Counted from the first letter of the stretch, positions 18,209-27,475 are shown. The stretch: DNA of 64,000 nucleotides from JAFGPS01 sp964628465 (GCA_964628465.1 CAZVOA010000015.1:1-64000), one strand, 5' to 3'. The notes: generated by a model not told the origin, from the sequence alone. Program-made: numbers and translations.

Positions 18209-18964
18209 ATGGTCGATAATGGTGGCCATGAATCTAAAGCAAATGGCTCTTCTTTTAAACAGGAAGTTGTAAAATCTTTAAGTGTTTTTTTCCCATGCTA
18301 TAACGAGCAGGACAACGTTGCTCGTACTACTGAAAAAGCGCTCGAAGTTTTGAAAAAGCTGAATATTGATTTCGAAATTATAATTGTAAACGACGGCAGC
18401 GCTGATAAAACAGGACAAATCGCGGACGAACTTTCCAATCGGGATAAAAGGATAAAAGTTGTACATCACCCCAAAAATCTCGGATATGGCGCCGCTTTGC
18501 AATCAGGTTTCAAGACCGCGTCGAAAGAATATGTTTTTTATACAGATGGTGACGGCCAATTCGATATGAACGAGCTTCCGCCGCTTTTACCGATGATAGC
18601 GCAATGCGACATTGTGAGCTGTTATCGTATAAAACGTCAGGATAATTTTATAAGGAAATTAAACGCATTTTGCTGGACACGGCTCGTCTGTTTTCTCTTC
18701 CATATGAAAATTCGTGACATAGATTGTGCTTTCAAGTTATATAAAAGAGAAATTTTCGACAATATCAAACTTTCGAGTACCGGCGCTCTTATCGATACTG
18801 AGGTTTTGGCCAGAGCAACGAAAAAAGGGTATAAAATTATACAAAAGGGCGTTCATCATTATCCTCGTGTAGCCGGTACGCAAACCGGGGCAAATCCTCG
18901 TGTAATTCTTCGTGCTTTTAAGGAATTATTTAAATTACATAAACAAATTCGCGGCGGCAACTGA
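18209..18964 (+). CDS. Family 2 glycosyltransferase (polyprenyl-phosphate sugar transferase-like)
   Basis: A GT-A fold GT2 enzyme: nucleotide-binding start SVFFPCYNEQDN, IIIVNDGSADKTG, the NLGYGAALQSGF block, DXD-type YTDGDGQFD, and DIDCAFKLYKREIF as in dolichol-phosphate mannose synthase relatives. No TM helices follow the catalytic domain, so it is of the soluble DPM1 type. The frame opens at GTG 18197, but ATG 18209 has AAGGTGG at the right distance and avoids overlap; it gives 251 residues. It probably charges a lipid carrier for the adjacent membrane protein. Confidence 0.9.
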   Translation: MVDNGGHESKANGSSFKQEVVKSLSVFFPCYNEQDNVARTTEKALEVLKKLNIDFEIIIVNDGSADKTGQIADELSNRDKRIKVVHHPKNLGYGAALQSGFKTASKEYVFYTDGDGQFDMNELPPLLPMIAQCDIVSCYRIKRQDNFIRKLNAFCWTRLVCFLFHMKIRDIDCAFKLYKREIFDNIKLSSTGALIDTEVLARATKKGYKIIQKGVHHYPRVAGTQTGANPRVILRAFKELFKLHKQIRGGN

Positions 18965-19065
18965 AAAGAAGTTAAAAGTGAACTAAAGTTAAAAGTAGTC
19001 GCCAAAGGCGTTCAAATACAACTTTAGTCACTTTACACTTTAGCTCTCTTTTAACTTCTTTTTCG
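18964..19065. repeat. AAGTTAAAAGTG-family inverted repeat, copy 1
   Basis: The left arm AAAAGAAGTTAAAAGTGAAC plus CTAAAGTTAAAAGT and the right arm ACTTTAGTCACTTTACACTT plus TTAACTTCTTTT form an extended imperfect palindrome filling the gap after the GT2 gene. The same words recur in the gap before the DUF1844 gene (54484-54615). It is non-coding and probably a dispersed MITE-like or terminator-like repeat. Confidence 0.65.
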
Positions 19066-19072
19066 AGTAAAA

Positions 19073-21067
19073 ATGAAAAAAGATAAAGTCAACCTTTTCG
19101 TTTATGGCTCATTACGTGACCGAAAGATTTTTCAGTCGGTTTGCGGGCTTGATTTCTCAAGGAAAGCTTCCCAATCCGAAGGTGGCGATGTTCTTTTCGC
19201 GGAACCAGCTTTTTTACCCGGTCACAGGAGAGTTAGTCCCGACAATGTATATTTTTACGCGATTGCTTCAGAGTCATCGAGGATTGAAGGTCTTGTAATA
19301 TATGATATCCCAGCCAAATCAATGGCTGTAATTGACAAGTATGAAGGGCAGCGTTATGAAAGAGAATCTGTCTTGGTTAATACCGCAAGCGGAAAAGTAA
19401 AAGCTCAGGCGTATCTTGTTTCCCACGATTCCATGAAGAAACGTTTCGGGGACAGATTTCATGTTAATCTCATACATGAGTTATGGCTTAGAAAACGTAT
19501 TGAACGTTTCATTAAAAAAAGAACACGTCCCGGCGAGCGTTCCGTTGATGCCGAAGCTGAACGCCGTGCCGACAGGGAGCTGCTTGCGACAACCGAACGT
19601 GACCTTGTAATAAGTCATTATCGTTCAGATGCTGTTAGTGATTATTATCTCGAACGTGAGCTTGACAGGCCGAGACCGACAATAAGGCATTTGTATAATG
19701 ACCCGCAGGCGGTTCCATTTATTAAAAATTATCTTGCTCTTGTTGTGAAACAGGTTTTACTGAATCAGCTCGACGAACAAATCCAAAGCCAATTTCGTTT
19801 TGAGCTTGAAAATATGCGGAGTTCAAAAAGATACTTCAGTCGCTCTGTAAGCCTGCTCCTGGCAATGCAAATTATTAATACAAATAATACTACAGTTGAT
19901 ATGATTCTCAGAGATTGTCTTAAGACTATGCCATACACGCGATATGATTTAATAGATTATGTTAAATATGGTGTGCGAGTCGCCAGAGACTTTTTTGACA
20001 GGCGCGTTGTTAGTTCAAGGTTAAGTTTAATTCGTTCGAATCTAAAGTTTGGTCTGATTCCGCTTGGTCTTGAAATTGAGTTAAGTAATCTTGGCTCGGC
20101 TGCGGTTGAACCGAAAAGAAGTATTACAAAAGCTCGTGATCCAATATATGACGGTTTTAATTACTTCTGTGATTTTGGTCTTGATGTTTTATCGTGGAAA
20201 CTCGGTGGTTACGTTGATGACCATTCAGGTGTAACCGACAAACGACGCAGAAGCGGATTTCTCGAACTTGCGCCGGGAAGATTAAACCTGGCGGGAGAAT
20301 TGTCACGTCCAGCAACTGCTGCTCCCTGGCTTCTTAATCAATTGATTCACGAGATAGTAAGTTTTTACAATTTACCGCCTCATAGTTTGCACCTTTCATT
20401 TCAAATGAGAAAAAAACAGATTGGAAAACAAAAAGTTTTGCCTTTGGGTTTTGCCAAGTGCCTTCTTGCTCTTGGTGGCGGCCCTGAATTAAAAGAAGCT
20501 GGAAGACTATGGGTTACAAGGATGGTTTATGATGAAATAACAAAACCACCGGCTGATCAGACAAGTCATAAAATACGCGGGGTTCTTGAAGGTGATGAAA
20601 GAGTTAAAGAAGAGCTTGTTTTTGCCAGAACCAATAAACGAAGATGGTACACACCTTTCGGGGATATTGGTGAAAGCGTTCCGCCACAGGCTATGACTTA
20701 TGTTCAGCAGTATAAATTTATCAGGCTCGATGAAAGAGCAAACTATGAACCTCTGATAATGTGTCTTAAAGGCCTCCAGTTATCTATTAATCCCGGTGAT
20801 TATTTGACGGCTGAGCAGCTAAATTCCTCAGCCAAGCTACGTGAAGATTTTAAGCTTCTCAAGGAATGGTCATTAAAGCCCGATAAAATCAGCTCTCATA
20901 CTATAAATAGTTTTCTCAGGGACGTACATGAGGGGCTTATGAGCGAGGGATACCACAAACCCGCTCATGAAGTGCATTATATCGAATGGGCGGTTACAGC
21001 AGTTGATATGCAGCTTCGAATGTTCAACCAGCAGGTGGAAAAAGCTCAGGAATTATCAAAATCCTGA
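19073..21067 (+). CDS. Fusion: AIG2-like gamma-glutamylcyclotransferase plus amidoligase-like domain
   Basis: Residues 1-135 form a gamma-glutamylcyclotransferase (AIG2/GGCT) domain: FVYGSLR near the start and catalytic-type Glu91 in IDKYEGQRYERE. A charged helical linker follows. Residues about 325-450 look like a carboxylate-amine ligase of the GCS/amidoligase superfamily: LGLEIEL (Glu334, Glu336), SWKLGGYVDDHSG (Trp375, Asp382), SGFLELAPGRL (Glu398) and SLHLSF (His440). The C-terminal 200 residues are unassigned. The pairing suggests opposing chemistry on gamma-glutamyl or similar amide bonds. GGCT is well supported; the ligase call is inference from motif order. Confidence 0.75.
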   Translation: MKKDKVNLFVYGSLRDRKIFQSVCGLDFSRKASQSEGGDVLFAEPAFLPGHRRVSPDNVYFYAIASESSRIEGLVIYDIPAKSMAVIDKYEGQRYERESVLVNTASGKVKAQAYLVSHDSMKKRFGDRFHVNLIHELWLRKRIERFIKKRTRPGERSVDAEAERRADRELLATTERDLVISHYRSDAVSDYYLERELDRPRPTIRHLYNDPQAVPFIKNYLALVVKQVLLNQLDEQIQSQFRFELENMRSSKRYFSRSVSLLLAMQIINTNNTTVDMILRDCLKTMPYTRYDLIDYVKYGVRVARDFFDRRVVSSRLSLIRSNLKFGLIPLGLEIELSNLGSAAVEPKRSITKARDPIYDGFNYFCDFGLDVLSWKLGGYVDDHSGVTDKRRRSGFLELAPGRLNLAGELSRPATAAPWLLNQLIHEIVSFYNLPPHSLHLSFQMRKKQIGKQKVLPLGFAKCLLALGGGPELKEAGRLWVTRMVYDEITKPPADQTSHKIRGVLEGDERVKEELVFARTNKRRWYTPFGDIGESVPPQAMTYVQQYKFIRLDERANYEPLIMCLKGLQLSINPGDYLTAEQLNSSAKLREDFKLLKEWSLKPDKISSHTINSFLRDVHEGLMSEGYHKPAHEVHYIEWAVTAVDMQLRMFNQQVEKAQELSKS

Positions 21068-21085
21068 TTCCTTTAAATAATAGTT

Positions 21086-21439
21086 TTACTCTTTTTGCTC
21101 TGAATTTTTATGCAGCCAGTACATTATGACTGAAACTAAATATTCTTCCTGCTGCTCCGTAAGTTCCTGTCCCATTTTTATACCATGCCATTTTTCCAGG
21201 CACTTTCTACAGCATATCGCGGTCGCGTGCTGGGCGATAAAAACAGGATGATTTTTCATCGGTGTTTGTTTGCCGTCATTTTCCGGCGATGAAGGAGCGA
21301 TACGTTCCCTTATAAAGTCACGCGCATGCTGCTCGATTGTTTGAAATCCTTTGCTTTGCAGATATTGCTGTTCTTTTATCCTGAGTTTGAATCTGCTGCG
21401 AAATTTCGATTGTGCCAGTCTGGCAAATAATTGTTCCAT
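21086..21439 (-). CDS. DUF4186 family protein
   Basis: The 117 residues match DUF4186 along their whole length: RLAQSKFRSRFKL at the N-terminus, the NDGKQTPMKNHPVFIAQHAT core, and CCRKCLEKWHGI with three Cys that could bind metal. The function of the family is unknown. It is convergent with the cyclotransferase fusion, with stops 18 nt apart. The start fits the family. Confidence 0.88.
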   Translation of the reverse strand: MEQLFARLAQSKFRSRFKLRIKEQQYLQSKGFQTIEQHARDFIRERIAPSSPENDGKQTPMKNHPVFIAQHATAICCRKCLEKWHGIKMGQELTEQQEEYLVSVIMYWLHKNSEQKE

Positions 21440-21756
21440 ATTTTTCTAAATCTTGTGAATTAATAGTGTCCTATAATCTGATTATTTATCGGCATTTTTA
21501 AAATTAATTATTTGTTTTTTTAAGTTTCTATCTAATATATCAAATAATTTTGAAAAATATTACGCATCTTAACTGTGTTATCTAATATGATAATACTAAA
21601 GTTACCGGTCCAGCAATATTTACTCATTTTCAAATAAGAAAAATCCTTAAGTATCGCATATTCTCAACGATAATTTGCATTGGAAACTTATATCATTAGG
21701 TTTTACGGCTTATTGTAAGTCCAGAAAATATTTTAATTTTTTAAGGAGTCTATGAT
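21440..21756. other. 317-nt flagellin upstream region
   Basis: This AT-rich region lies between the DUF4186 start and flagellin. It holds the FliA-type promoter at 21647-21673 and the flagellin ribosome site AAGGAG at 21741-21746. No coding frame or repeat was recognised. Confidence 0.5.
21647..21673 (+). promoter_or_regulatory. Sigma-28 (FliA)-type flagellin promoter
   Basis: TTAAGTAT (21647-21654), 11-nt spacer, AACGATAA (21666-21673). The consensus TAAAGTTT-N11-GCCGATAA is matched 6/8 and 6/8 with exact spacing. It would start transcription near 21680, leaving a leader of about 75 nt before flagellin. Confidence 0.65.
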
Positions 21757-22572
21757 ATGTTAGCAATTAAGAACAACATTATGGCGGCAAATGCCGCTCG
21801 ACATTTGGGAAGCAGTTATGATAAGCTGGCCCAGTCTGTCGAAAGACTGTCATCGGGTTTGCGTATTAACAGTGCAAAAGACGATGCGGCAGGTTTGGCC
21901 GTACGCGAATTGATGCGTGCTGATATTGCTGTGTTACAACAGGGTGCACGTAACGCGATGGACGGTATTAGTATGTTACAGACATTCGAAGGAGCAATGG
22001 GAACGATAGATGAAGCTCTTATTCGTATGAAACAGTTAGCAGAACAAGCCGCTACCGGTTCTTATTCAGAAGCACAGCGTACTATTATGAATAACGAATT
22101 TAGTGAAATGGCTGCTGAAATTAAACGTATCGCTAATGCGACTACGTTCAACGGTAACGAATTACTCAATAACTCTGCCACTACCATATCGATACAGTTT
22201 GGTGCTGATGATACAGACGTTGTCGAAGTTACTGGCTGTGATGTTACAAGCAGTGCTCTTGGCCTGGAAGATGCAAGTATTAGTACTGTTCAAGCCGCTC
22301 AATCTGCTCTGGCAACAGTTGCTGAAGCTATTACTACGAAAGATACAGCTCGTGCTATGTTCGGATACAAGATGAACCGTCTGGAAAGCACAATCTCAGT
22401 TATCAACAATCAGACTGAGAATCTGATGGCTGCCGAATCACGTATTTCTGATGTCGATGTTGCTACAGAAATGGCAGCAATGACCAGAACACAAGTGTTG
22501 GCACAAGCCGGTGTCTCCATGTTGGCTCAGGCTAATACTGTACCGCAAATGGCATTAAGCTTGCTAAGATAA
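21757..22572 (+). CDS. fliC: Flagellin
   Basis: The 271-residue flagellin has the conserved N-terminal D0/D1 helices (QSVERLSSGLRINSAKDDAA, RNAMDGISMLQTFEGA) and C-terminal D1/D0 (RLESTISVINNQTENLMAAE, DVATEMAAMT, VLAQAGVSMLAQANTVPQ). The central D2/D3 part is almost absent, giving a minimal filament protein. TTAAGGAG precedes the ATG. FliS is encoded next, as is common. No other structural flagellar gene is in the window. Confidence 0.97.
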   Translation: MLAIKNNIMAANAARHLGSSYDKLAQSVERLSSGLRINSAKDDAAGLAVRELMRADIAVLQQGARNAMDGISMLQTFEGAMGTIDEALIRMKQLAEQAATGSYSEAQRTIMNNEFSEMAAEIKRIANATTFNGNELLNNSATTISIQFGADDTDVVEVTGCDVTSSALGLEDASISTVQAAQSALATVAEAITTKDTARAMFGYKMNRLESTISVINNQTENLMAAESRISDVDVATEMAAMTRTQVLAQAGVSMLAQANTVPQMALSLLR

Positions 22573-22594
22573 TAACAGCGGTTTTTAATATATA

Positions 22595-22655
22595 ATGACT
22601 TATGGGGAGATATCTGGATTAATAAAATTCTGATATCTCCCTTAAAAGTCATGTA
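22595..22655 (+). other. Hairpin between flagellin and fliS
   Basis: GGGAGATATC and GATATCTCCC are perfect arms, extended outward by ATGACTTA/TTAAAAGTCAT, with a 17-nt loop rich in A and T. No U-run follows. It may stabilise the flagellin mRNA or attenuate read-through into fliS, giving the high flagellin to chaperone ratio. Confidence 0.5.
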
Positions 22656-22688
22656 CTCGGAATCAATAATAAGTAGTGAGAAAATAAA

Positions 22689-23048
22689 ATGAATGGAATC
22701 GGAGCATATCAGGAGAATGCAGTCACTACCCAAAGCAGAGGAAGACTGATTGTTCTTCTTTATGAAGGGGCGATTAAGTTTCTTAAGCTGGCGATTAATG
22801 AATTACAGGCTGGAAATAATCAGGGTAAAGGGAAGTATATTATTAAAGCTCAGGATATAATTAACGAGCTTAATGCCGTTCTTGACATGGAGGCTGGCGG
22901 CGAAATAGCTGCGAATCTTCGTAAGCTTTATTTATTCATGAATCAGAGGCTATCAGAAGCCAATATCAAGCGTGATCCTCAGATGATTCGTGAAGTAATC
23001 AGTTTGATGGAAGAGTTAAACCAGAGCTGGAAGGCTATCTCCGGCTGA
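22689..23048 (+). CDS. fliS: Flagellar secretion chaperone FliS
   Basis: This 119-residue helical protein is of the FliS family: N-terminal AYQENAVTTQS, RLIVLLYEGAIKFLKLA, IINELNAVLDMEAGGEIAANL, LYLFMNQRLSEANI. FliS binds the C-terminus of flagellin and prevents early polymerisation. It follows flagellin by 116 nt, the gap holding a hairpin. Confidence 0.95.
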   Translation: MNGIGAYQENAVTTQSRGRLIVLLYEGAIKFLKLAINELQAGNNQGKGKYIIKAQDIINELNAVLDMEAGGEIAANLRKLYLFMNQRLSEANIKRDPQMIREVISLMEELNQSWKAISG

Positions 23049-23071
23049 TTATATTACGATTAGGATTAAAA

Positions 23072-23482
23072 ATGATTTTAGCAAAAGATATTATGACAAA
23101 GCATGTCATTTGTATTCACAGAAGTGCTCCGATTGTTGAAGCGATTGATCTTATGGTGACTAATGGCATAACCGGTATTCCTGTCGTAAAAGAAGATTCA
23201 ATACTCGTTGGAATTCTTTCTGAGCAGGATGTTTTAAGATTGCTGAATACTTATGAGGATGAAAAGGATAAACCCGTAAGTGAATTTATGACTCATCCGG
23301 TGATTCATTTTGATGAAGATGAACCAGTTGAAGACATTTGTACCTGCATGATGACAAATTCGATACGAAGAGTTCCAGTGACATCGAAAGGCAGAATAGT
23401 TGGGTTAATAAGCAGGTCTGATGTTCTTAAGCAAATTCAGAATATGTATAAAATAAACTGGGCAATAACATCAAAAAACTAA
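23072..23482 (+). CDS. Tandem CBS-domain protein
   Basis: The 136 residues consist of two CBS motifs: AKDIMTKHVICIHRSAPIVEA..GITGIPVV and VSEFMTHPVIHFDEDEPVEDI..RRVPVT..VGLISRSDVL. Such pairs form a Bateman module that binds adenosyl nucleotides. No effector domain is attached, so its target is unknown. An AGGA precedes the ATG and it lies 23 nt after fliS, possibly in the same transcript. Confidence 0.9.
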   Translation: MILAKDIMTKHVICIHRSAPIVEAIDLMVTNGITGIPVVKEDSILVGILSEQDVLRLLNTYEDEKDKPVSEFMTHPVIHFDEDEPVEDICTCMMTNSIRRVPVTSKGRIVGLISRSDVLKQIQNMYKINWAITSKN

Positions 23483-23495
23483 AAAGTCCAGGATA

Positions 23496-24392
23496 TTATT
23501 TTCTCATTTCCGGTGTATCCGGTTCGATATGAACTGTAATATTAATCGGTCTGCGAACCTGTTCTTCTATGGATTTTTCAAGGTTTTCGGAAATTTCATG
23601 TGCCGCTGATACATTCAATTCCGGATCGACAAGAATATGCACATCGAGAAAAACTTCTCTTCCGACACTTCGACTGCGTAATTGATGCCAATGATGTATA
23701 TCAGGATTGGAATTGAGAATACTTTTTATAAGTTCTATTGTATCACTGTCAGTCGCACTTTCTGTTAGTTCTCTGAACGTATCACCAATCACTTTTAATC
23801 CAACCCAGATAATCATCAGGCCGACCGTGATAGCCGCAACCTGATCACCGTGGGTGAATCCGAATGTTAAAGCAATAAACCCTATAACAACCGCAATCGA
23901 ACTGAACGCATCACTGCGATGGTGCCATGCGTTGGCATAGACGGAAGGGCTATGAAACTCAACAGCGATTTTTCTGGTAATTCTATAGAGCCATTCCTTG
24001 GCGACAACAGAAAGAACAGCGGCTATTAAAATTGTTATATTTGGTTTTGTCACTTCATCCTTGGCTATTGAAATAGTTGCATAATAAATCATTAATCCCC
24101 CGACAGCGATTAGAATCAATGCGACAAATCCACCAGCAAAAGTTTCCGCACGGCCGTGACCATAAGGATGACTGCTGTCAGCCCGTTTAGAACCTATTCG
24201 AACTCCGAGCAGAACAGCGAAATCGGTAGCCAAATCGGAAAATGAATGTATTCCATCCGCTACCATTGCAAGTGAGCCGGTTAAGTAACCAATTATTATT
24301 TTTACAACGGAGAGCGAACTGTTTAACCACATTCCAATAAATGTTACATGCTTAATTTTTTGTTCGGCAGTTGTATTTTTATCCGAGAGCAT
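23496..24392 (-). CDS. Cation diffusion facilitator (CDF) metal efflux transporter
   Basis: The 298-residue CDF protein has six TM helices; DGIHSFSDLATD (TM2) and HRSDAFSSIAVV (TM5) carry the Asp/His sites for divalent metal binding, and SHPYGHGRAE is the family loop. The cytosolic C-terminal ferredoxin-like domain includes RSRSVGREVFLDVHI. The substrate may be Zn, Fe, Mn or Ni; HxxxD in TM5 favours Zn-type. It is 3 nt downstream of the phosphohexomutase gene, so probably co-transcribed. Confidence 0.93.
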   Translation of the reverse strand: MLSDKNTTAEQKIKHVTFIGMWLNSSLSVVKIIIGYLTGSLAMVADGIHSFSDLATDFAVLLGVRIGSKRADSSHPYGHGRAETFAGGFVALILIAVGGLMIYYATISIAKDEVTKPNITILIAAVLSVVAKEWLYRITRKIAVEFHSPSVYANAWHHRSDAFSSIAVVIGFIALTFGFTHGDQVAAITVGLMIIWVGLKVIGDTFRELTESATDSDTIELIKSILNSNPDIHHWHQLRSRSVGREVFLDVHILVDPELNVSAAHEISENLEKSIEEQVRRPINITVHIEPDTPEMRK

Positions 24393-24395
24393 TAT

Positions 24396-25766
24396 TTACT
24401 CCGATAAACTGTCCCTGATTTTAAGAATTGTATCGATGTGTTTTCTGGCTATAGAATGTTCCGGTGCTTCCGCGATGACACGAACTACCGGTTCTGTATT
24501 ACTTGATCTGACATGTAGCCATGCGTTATCGAAATCAAAGCGAATTCCATCAGACGAGTTTAATTTTGCGTTTGAAAAAGTTTCTTTCGCTGAATCGAAG
24601 ATTTTCTGTGCAAGAATTTTATCCGCGATGAATTTTTCCTTTATCATGCAGTAGCTCTTTATCTCGCCTGCAAGCTGGCTTATAGATTTGCCTGTTTCCG
24701 CCATCATCTGCAGAATAAGAACGATTCCTGTAAGACTGTCACGAATAGCTCCGACTCGTAAGTCGATTACGCCGCCGTTGCCTTCTCCGCCTATAACGCA
24801 GTTATGTTCCATCATTGTTTTCGCGACATTCGCTTCACCGACTGGTGTGCGAAAAACGTGGCCGCCTGATTTTGTAACAATGTCGTCAATCATTCTCGAT
24901 GTAGAAAGATTCGCCGCCGCGTTACCGGTTTTTTTACTCATGATATATTTTGCGGCCAGAGCGAGAGTATATTCCTCGCCGGGATAATTTCCATTTTCAT
25001 CGACGATAGCGAGCCTGTCCGCGTCAGGGTCCTGCGCAAAACCAATATCAGCGTTTTTATTTTTTACAATTTCGCAAAAGCATTTCAGATTCTCAGCGGT
25101 AGGTTCAGGGGTATGCGCAAAAATGCCGCTTGGCTCATCGTTCACTGCGAAAATTTCACAGCCAAGTATTGATAAAAGTTGTTTTGTGATTGGCCCGCCG
25201 GCACCATTTACGCTATCCAGCGCGACCTTGAATTTTTTTGAAGCGATTAGATTCCTATCGACAATCGCAAGAACTTTATTGATATGTCTTTCATCGGCCT
25301 GCATATCATAAGTGACTTTGCCGCAATTAATCGAATCCGAATAAGTGAAATTCTTATCGACGAAACAGAACTTGATTTCTTCCGCGGATTCAGGAGAAGG
25401 GGCCATGCCGTTATCGAGAAGCAGCTTGATGCCGTTATATTTAATCGGATTGTGCGAAGCGGTAATGATAACTCCGCCGTCACAGCCAAGTTCCCGCAGT
25501 GAAATTCCAGCGCCTGGTGTTGTGACAAGACCAATGTCAATAACATTAATACCGACAGAGGTAAGTCCGGCGGTTACAGATGATTTAAGCATGTAACCGC
25601 TCGGACGCGAATCCATACCTATACAAACAGATAATTTGTTTTTGGGGTTTCTGTTTTTAAGAAATGTTCCGAAAGCACAGCCGTAATCAAGGGCAATAGA
25701 CGAAGTAAGATTTTCACCTATTATTCCCCTCATTCCGCTTATACTGATTATTAACTGTTCTGTCAT
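24396..25766 (-). CDS. glmM: Phosphoglucosamine mutase / phosphomannomutase family enzyme
   Basis: The 456-residue alpha-D-phosphohexomutase has catalytic Ser in TASHNP, metal loop DPDADR, sugar-binding loop GGEGNGG and phosphate-binding RSSNTEP near the C-terminus. Its likely role is conversion of glucosamine-6-P to glucosamine-1-P for cell-wall and LPS precursors; the mannose/glucose isomerase activity cannot be excluded by motif alone, so the symbol is tentative. The start follows serA by a gap containing a terminator. Confidence 0.85.
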   Translation of the reverse strand: MTEQLIISISGMRGIIGENLTSSIALDYGCAFGTFLKNRNPKNKLSVCIGMDSRPSGYMLKSSVTAGLTSVGINVIDIGLVTTPGAGISLRELGCDGGVIITASHNPIKYNGIKLLLDNGMAPSPESAEEIKFCFVDKNFTYSDSINCGKVTYDMQADERHINKVLAIVDRNLIASKKFKVALDSVNGAGGPITKQLLSILGCEIFAVNDEPSGIFAHTPEPTAENLKCFCEIVKNKNADIGFAQDPDADRLAIVDENGNYPGEEYTLALAAKYIMSKKTGNAAANLSTSRMIDDIVTKSGGHVFRTPVGEANVAKTMMEHNCVIGGEGNGGVIDLRVGAIRDSLTGIVLILQMMAETGKSISQLAGEIKSYCMIKEKFIADKILAQKIFDSAKETFSNAKLNSSDGIRFDFDNAWLHVRSSNTEPVVRVIAEAPEHSIARKHIDTILKIRDSLSE

Positions 25767-25802
25767 TATTTATTAATGCGTATTACAAGACTATCTATAT
25801 TT

Positions 25803-25840
25803 TGCTCAAAAATGGGTGGCATCCTCAAGTGATGCCACCC
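25803..25840 (-). terminator. Intrinsic terminator of serA
   Basis: Read on the minus strand: GGGTGGCATC, loop ACTTGAG, GATGCCACCC, then ATTTTTG. The perfect 10-bp stem (25814-25840) is followed by a U-run and stands 46 nt past the serA stop. Confidence 0.85.
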
Positions 25841-25885
25841 TATGTTAATACTTTTTATTAATTTTTCTGATGTGTTCTTTTGCGA

Positions 25886-27475
25886 TTAATCGAGATTGCA
25901 AACGTAAATTTCATTTACAAAGTCAAGCTTGCTTAGCTCTTCGACTGCCTTTGGATCTGGCGTTTTATCGAGGCTGACCGCGAGAACAGCTTTACGTTCG
26001 GCGGTTTTCTGACCTACACCCATCGTACAGATATTAATATTGTTGTTGCCGCAAACAGTGCCGACTGCACCGATAACGCCGGGTTTGTCGTCATTGAAAA
26101 TGACCAGTACCGTACCCTGCGGTGTTACTTCGATATTAAAGCCGTCAATTTCGAAGATTCTCAGCAATTTTCCGCCGAATATCGAGCCGGTTACAGTTCT
26201 TGTAACTTTGTCGGTTACTACTTTAGCGCTGAAGCTTGCCACGACATCTTTTACTTCCGGGTTTTTCATTTCATCTATGCTGATTCCGCGTTCCTTTGCC
26301 AGAACAGGAGTATTTACCATATTCAAAGGCATTTCGAAATGTTTCTGCAGCAAACCCATAGCGAAATTCAAAGTCACCTGTTCGACCGCGTTTTCCGCGA
26401 TTGAGCCGCGATATTGAACCTGAACTTTTTTGAGTTGACCTGTCGCGATTGTACTCAGAAGAACACCGATTCTCTTTGCGAGGTTGGCATACTGGCTTAC
26501 GATTGGCGGCAAAACTCCGGAAGTTGATGGAGCGTTTATCGCGTTACGAATCGGTCCGCCTTTAAGAGCGTCAATAATAATTTGTGCGGCTTCGACTGCT
26601 ACTTCGATTTGTGCTTCTTCTGTACTTGCTCCCAGGTGGGGCGTAACAATGCAATTATCACATTCAGTAAAACGTGTATTCTCCGGTGGTTCTTTCGGGA
26701 AAACGTCAAGAGCAGCTCCGGCTATGCGTTTTTTCTTCAGTGCATCGTACAACGCGTCTTCATTGATAATTCCGCCTCTTGCGCAGTTGACTATGCGTGT
26801 CGTTGGTTTCATCATTTCTATTTGCTCTGCGCCGATAAGATTCAAAGTTTGCTCGTTTTTCGGTACATGCAAACTGATAAAGTCGGCTTCCTTGTAGATA
26901 CGTTCAATTTTGTCGGTTATTTCAATACCGAGTTTTACTGCGTCTGTTGGGGCTGCAAATGGGTCATACCCGATAACTTTCATATTGAAACCTATCGCCA
27001 TTTTAGCGACCGCCATACCGATTCTACCCAATCCAATCAGACCGAGAACTTTATTATTCAACTGGTTTCCAGTGTATTTTTTCCTGTCCCATGCACCGCT
27101 TTTGAGGCTGTTGCAGGCCTGTACTACATTGCGGCTCATCGCCATGAGCAGGGCCATAGTATGTTCAGCAGCACTTAGCGTATTTCCGCCGGGAGTATTC
27201 ATTACGAGAATGCCCCTGCGTGTGGCTTCTTTTACATCGATGTTATCTACACCGACTCCGGCTCTCGCGACCGCTCTGAATTTGCCGGGATTTGACATAA
27301 CTTTCGCTGTAACCTGTGTATCGCTGCGGATAATCAGGCCGTCATACTCACCTATAATACTGGCGAGTTCATCTTCCTTAATACCGGTTTTCACAACAGC
27401 TTCAACGCCTTCGGTAGCGTTTATTATGTCGATTCCTTCTTTTGCAAGTTTATCTGTAATCAGTATTCTAATCAT
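25886..27475 (-). CDS. serA: D-3-phosphoglycerate dehydrogenase
   Basis: The 529-residue long-form PGDH catalyses the first step of serine synthesis with NAD. The substrate domain is at 1-100, the NAD-binding GLIGLGRIGMAVAK lies near residue 146, followed by catalytic Arg (NCARGGI), Glu (FPKEPPE) and His (TPHLGAST). An intervening ASB domain (about 320-440) and a C-terminal ACT domain (VLVIFNDDKPGVIG) provide serine feedback. It stands alone with its own terminator. Confidence 0.97.
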   Translation of the reverse strand: MIRILITDKLAKEGIDIINATEGVEAVVKTGIKEDELASIIGEYDGLIIRSDTQVTAKVMSNPGKFRAVARAGVGVDNIDVKEATRRGILVMNTPGGNTLSAAEHTMALLMAMSRNVVQACNSLKSGAWDRKKYTGNQLNNKVLGLIGLGRIGMAVAKMAIGFNMKVIGYDPFAAPTDAVKLGIEITDKIERIYKEADFISLHVPKNEQTLNLIGAEQIEMMKPTTRIVNCARGGIINEDALYDALKKKRIAGAALDVFPKEPPENTRFTECDNCIVTPHLGASTEEAQIEVAVEAAQIIIDALKGGPIRNAINAPSTSGVLPPIVSQYANLAKRIGVLLSTIATGQLKKVQVQYRGSIAENAVEQVTLNFAMGLLQKHFEMPLNMVNTPVLAKERGISIDEMKNPEVKDVVASFSAKVVTDKVTRTVTGSIFGGKLLRIFEIDGFNIEVTPQGTVLVIFNDDKPGVIGAVGTVCGNNNINICTMGVGQKTAERKAVLAVSLDKTPDPKAVEELSKLDFVNEIYVCNLD

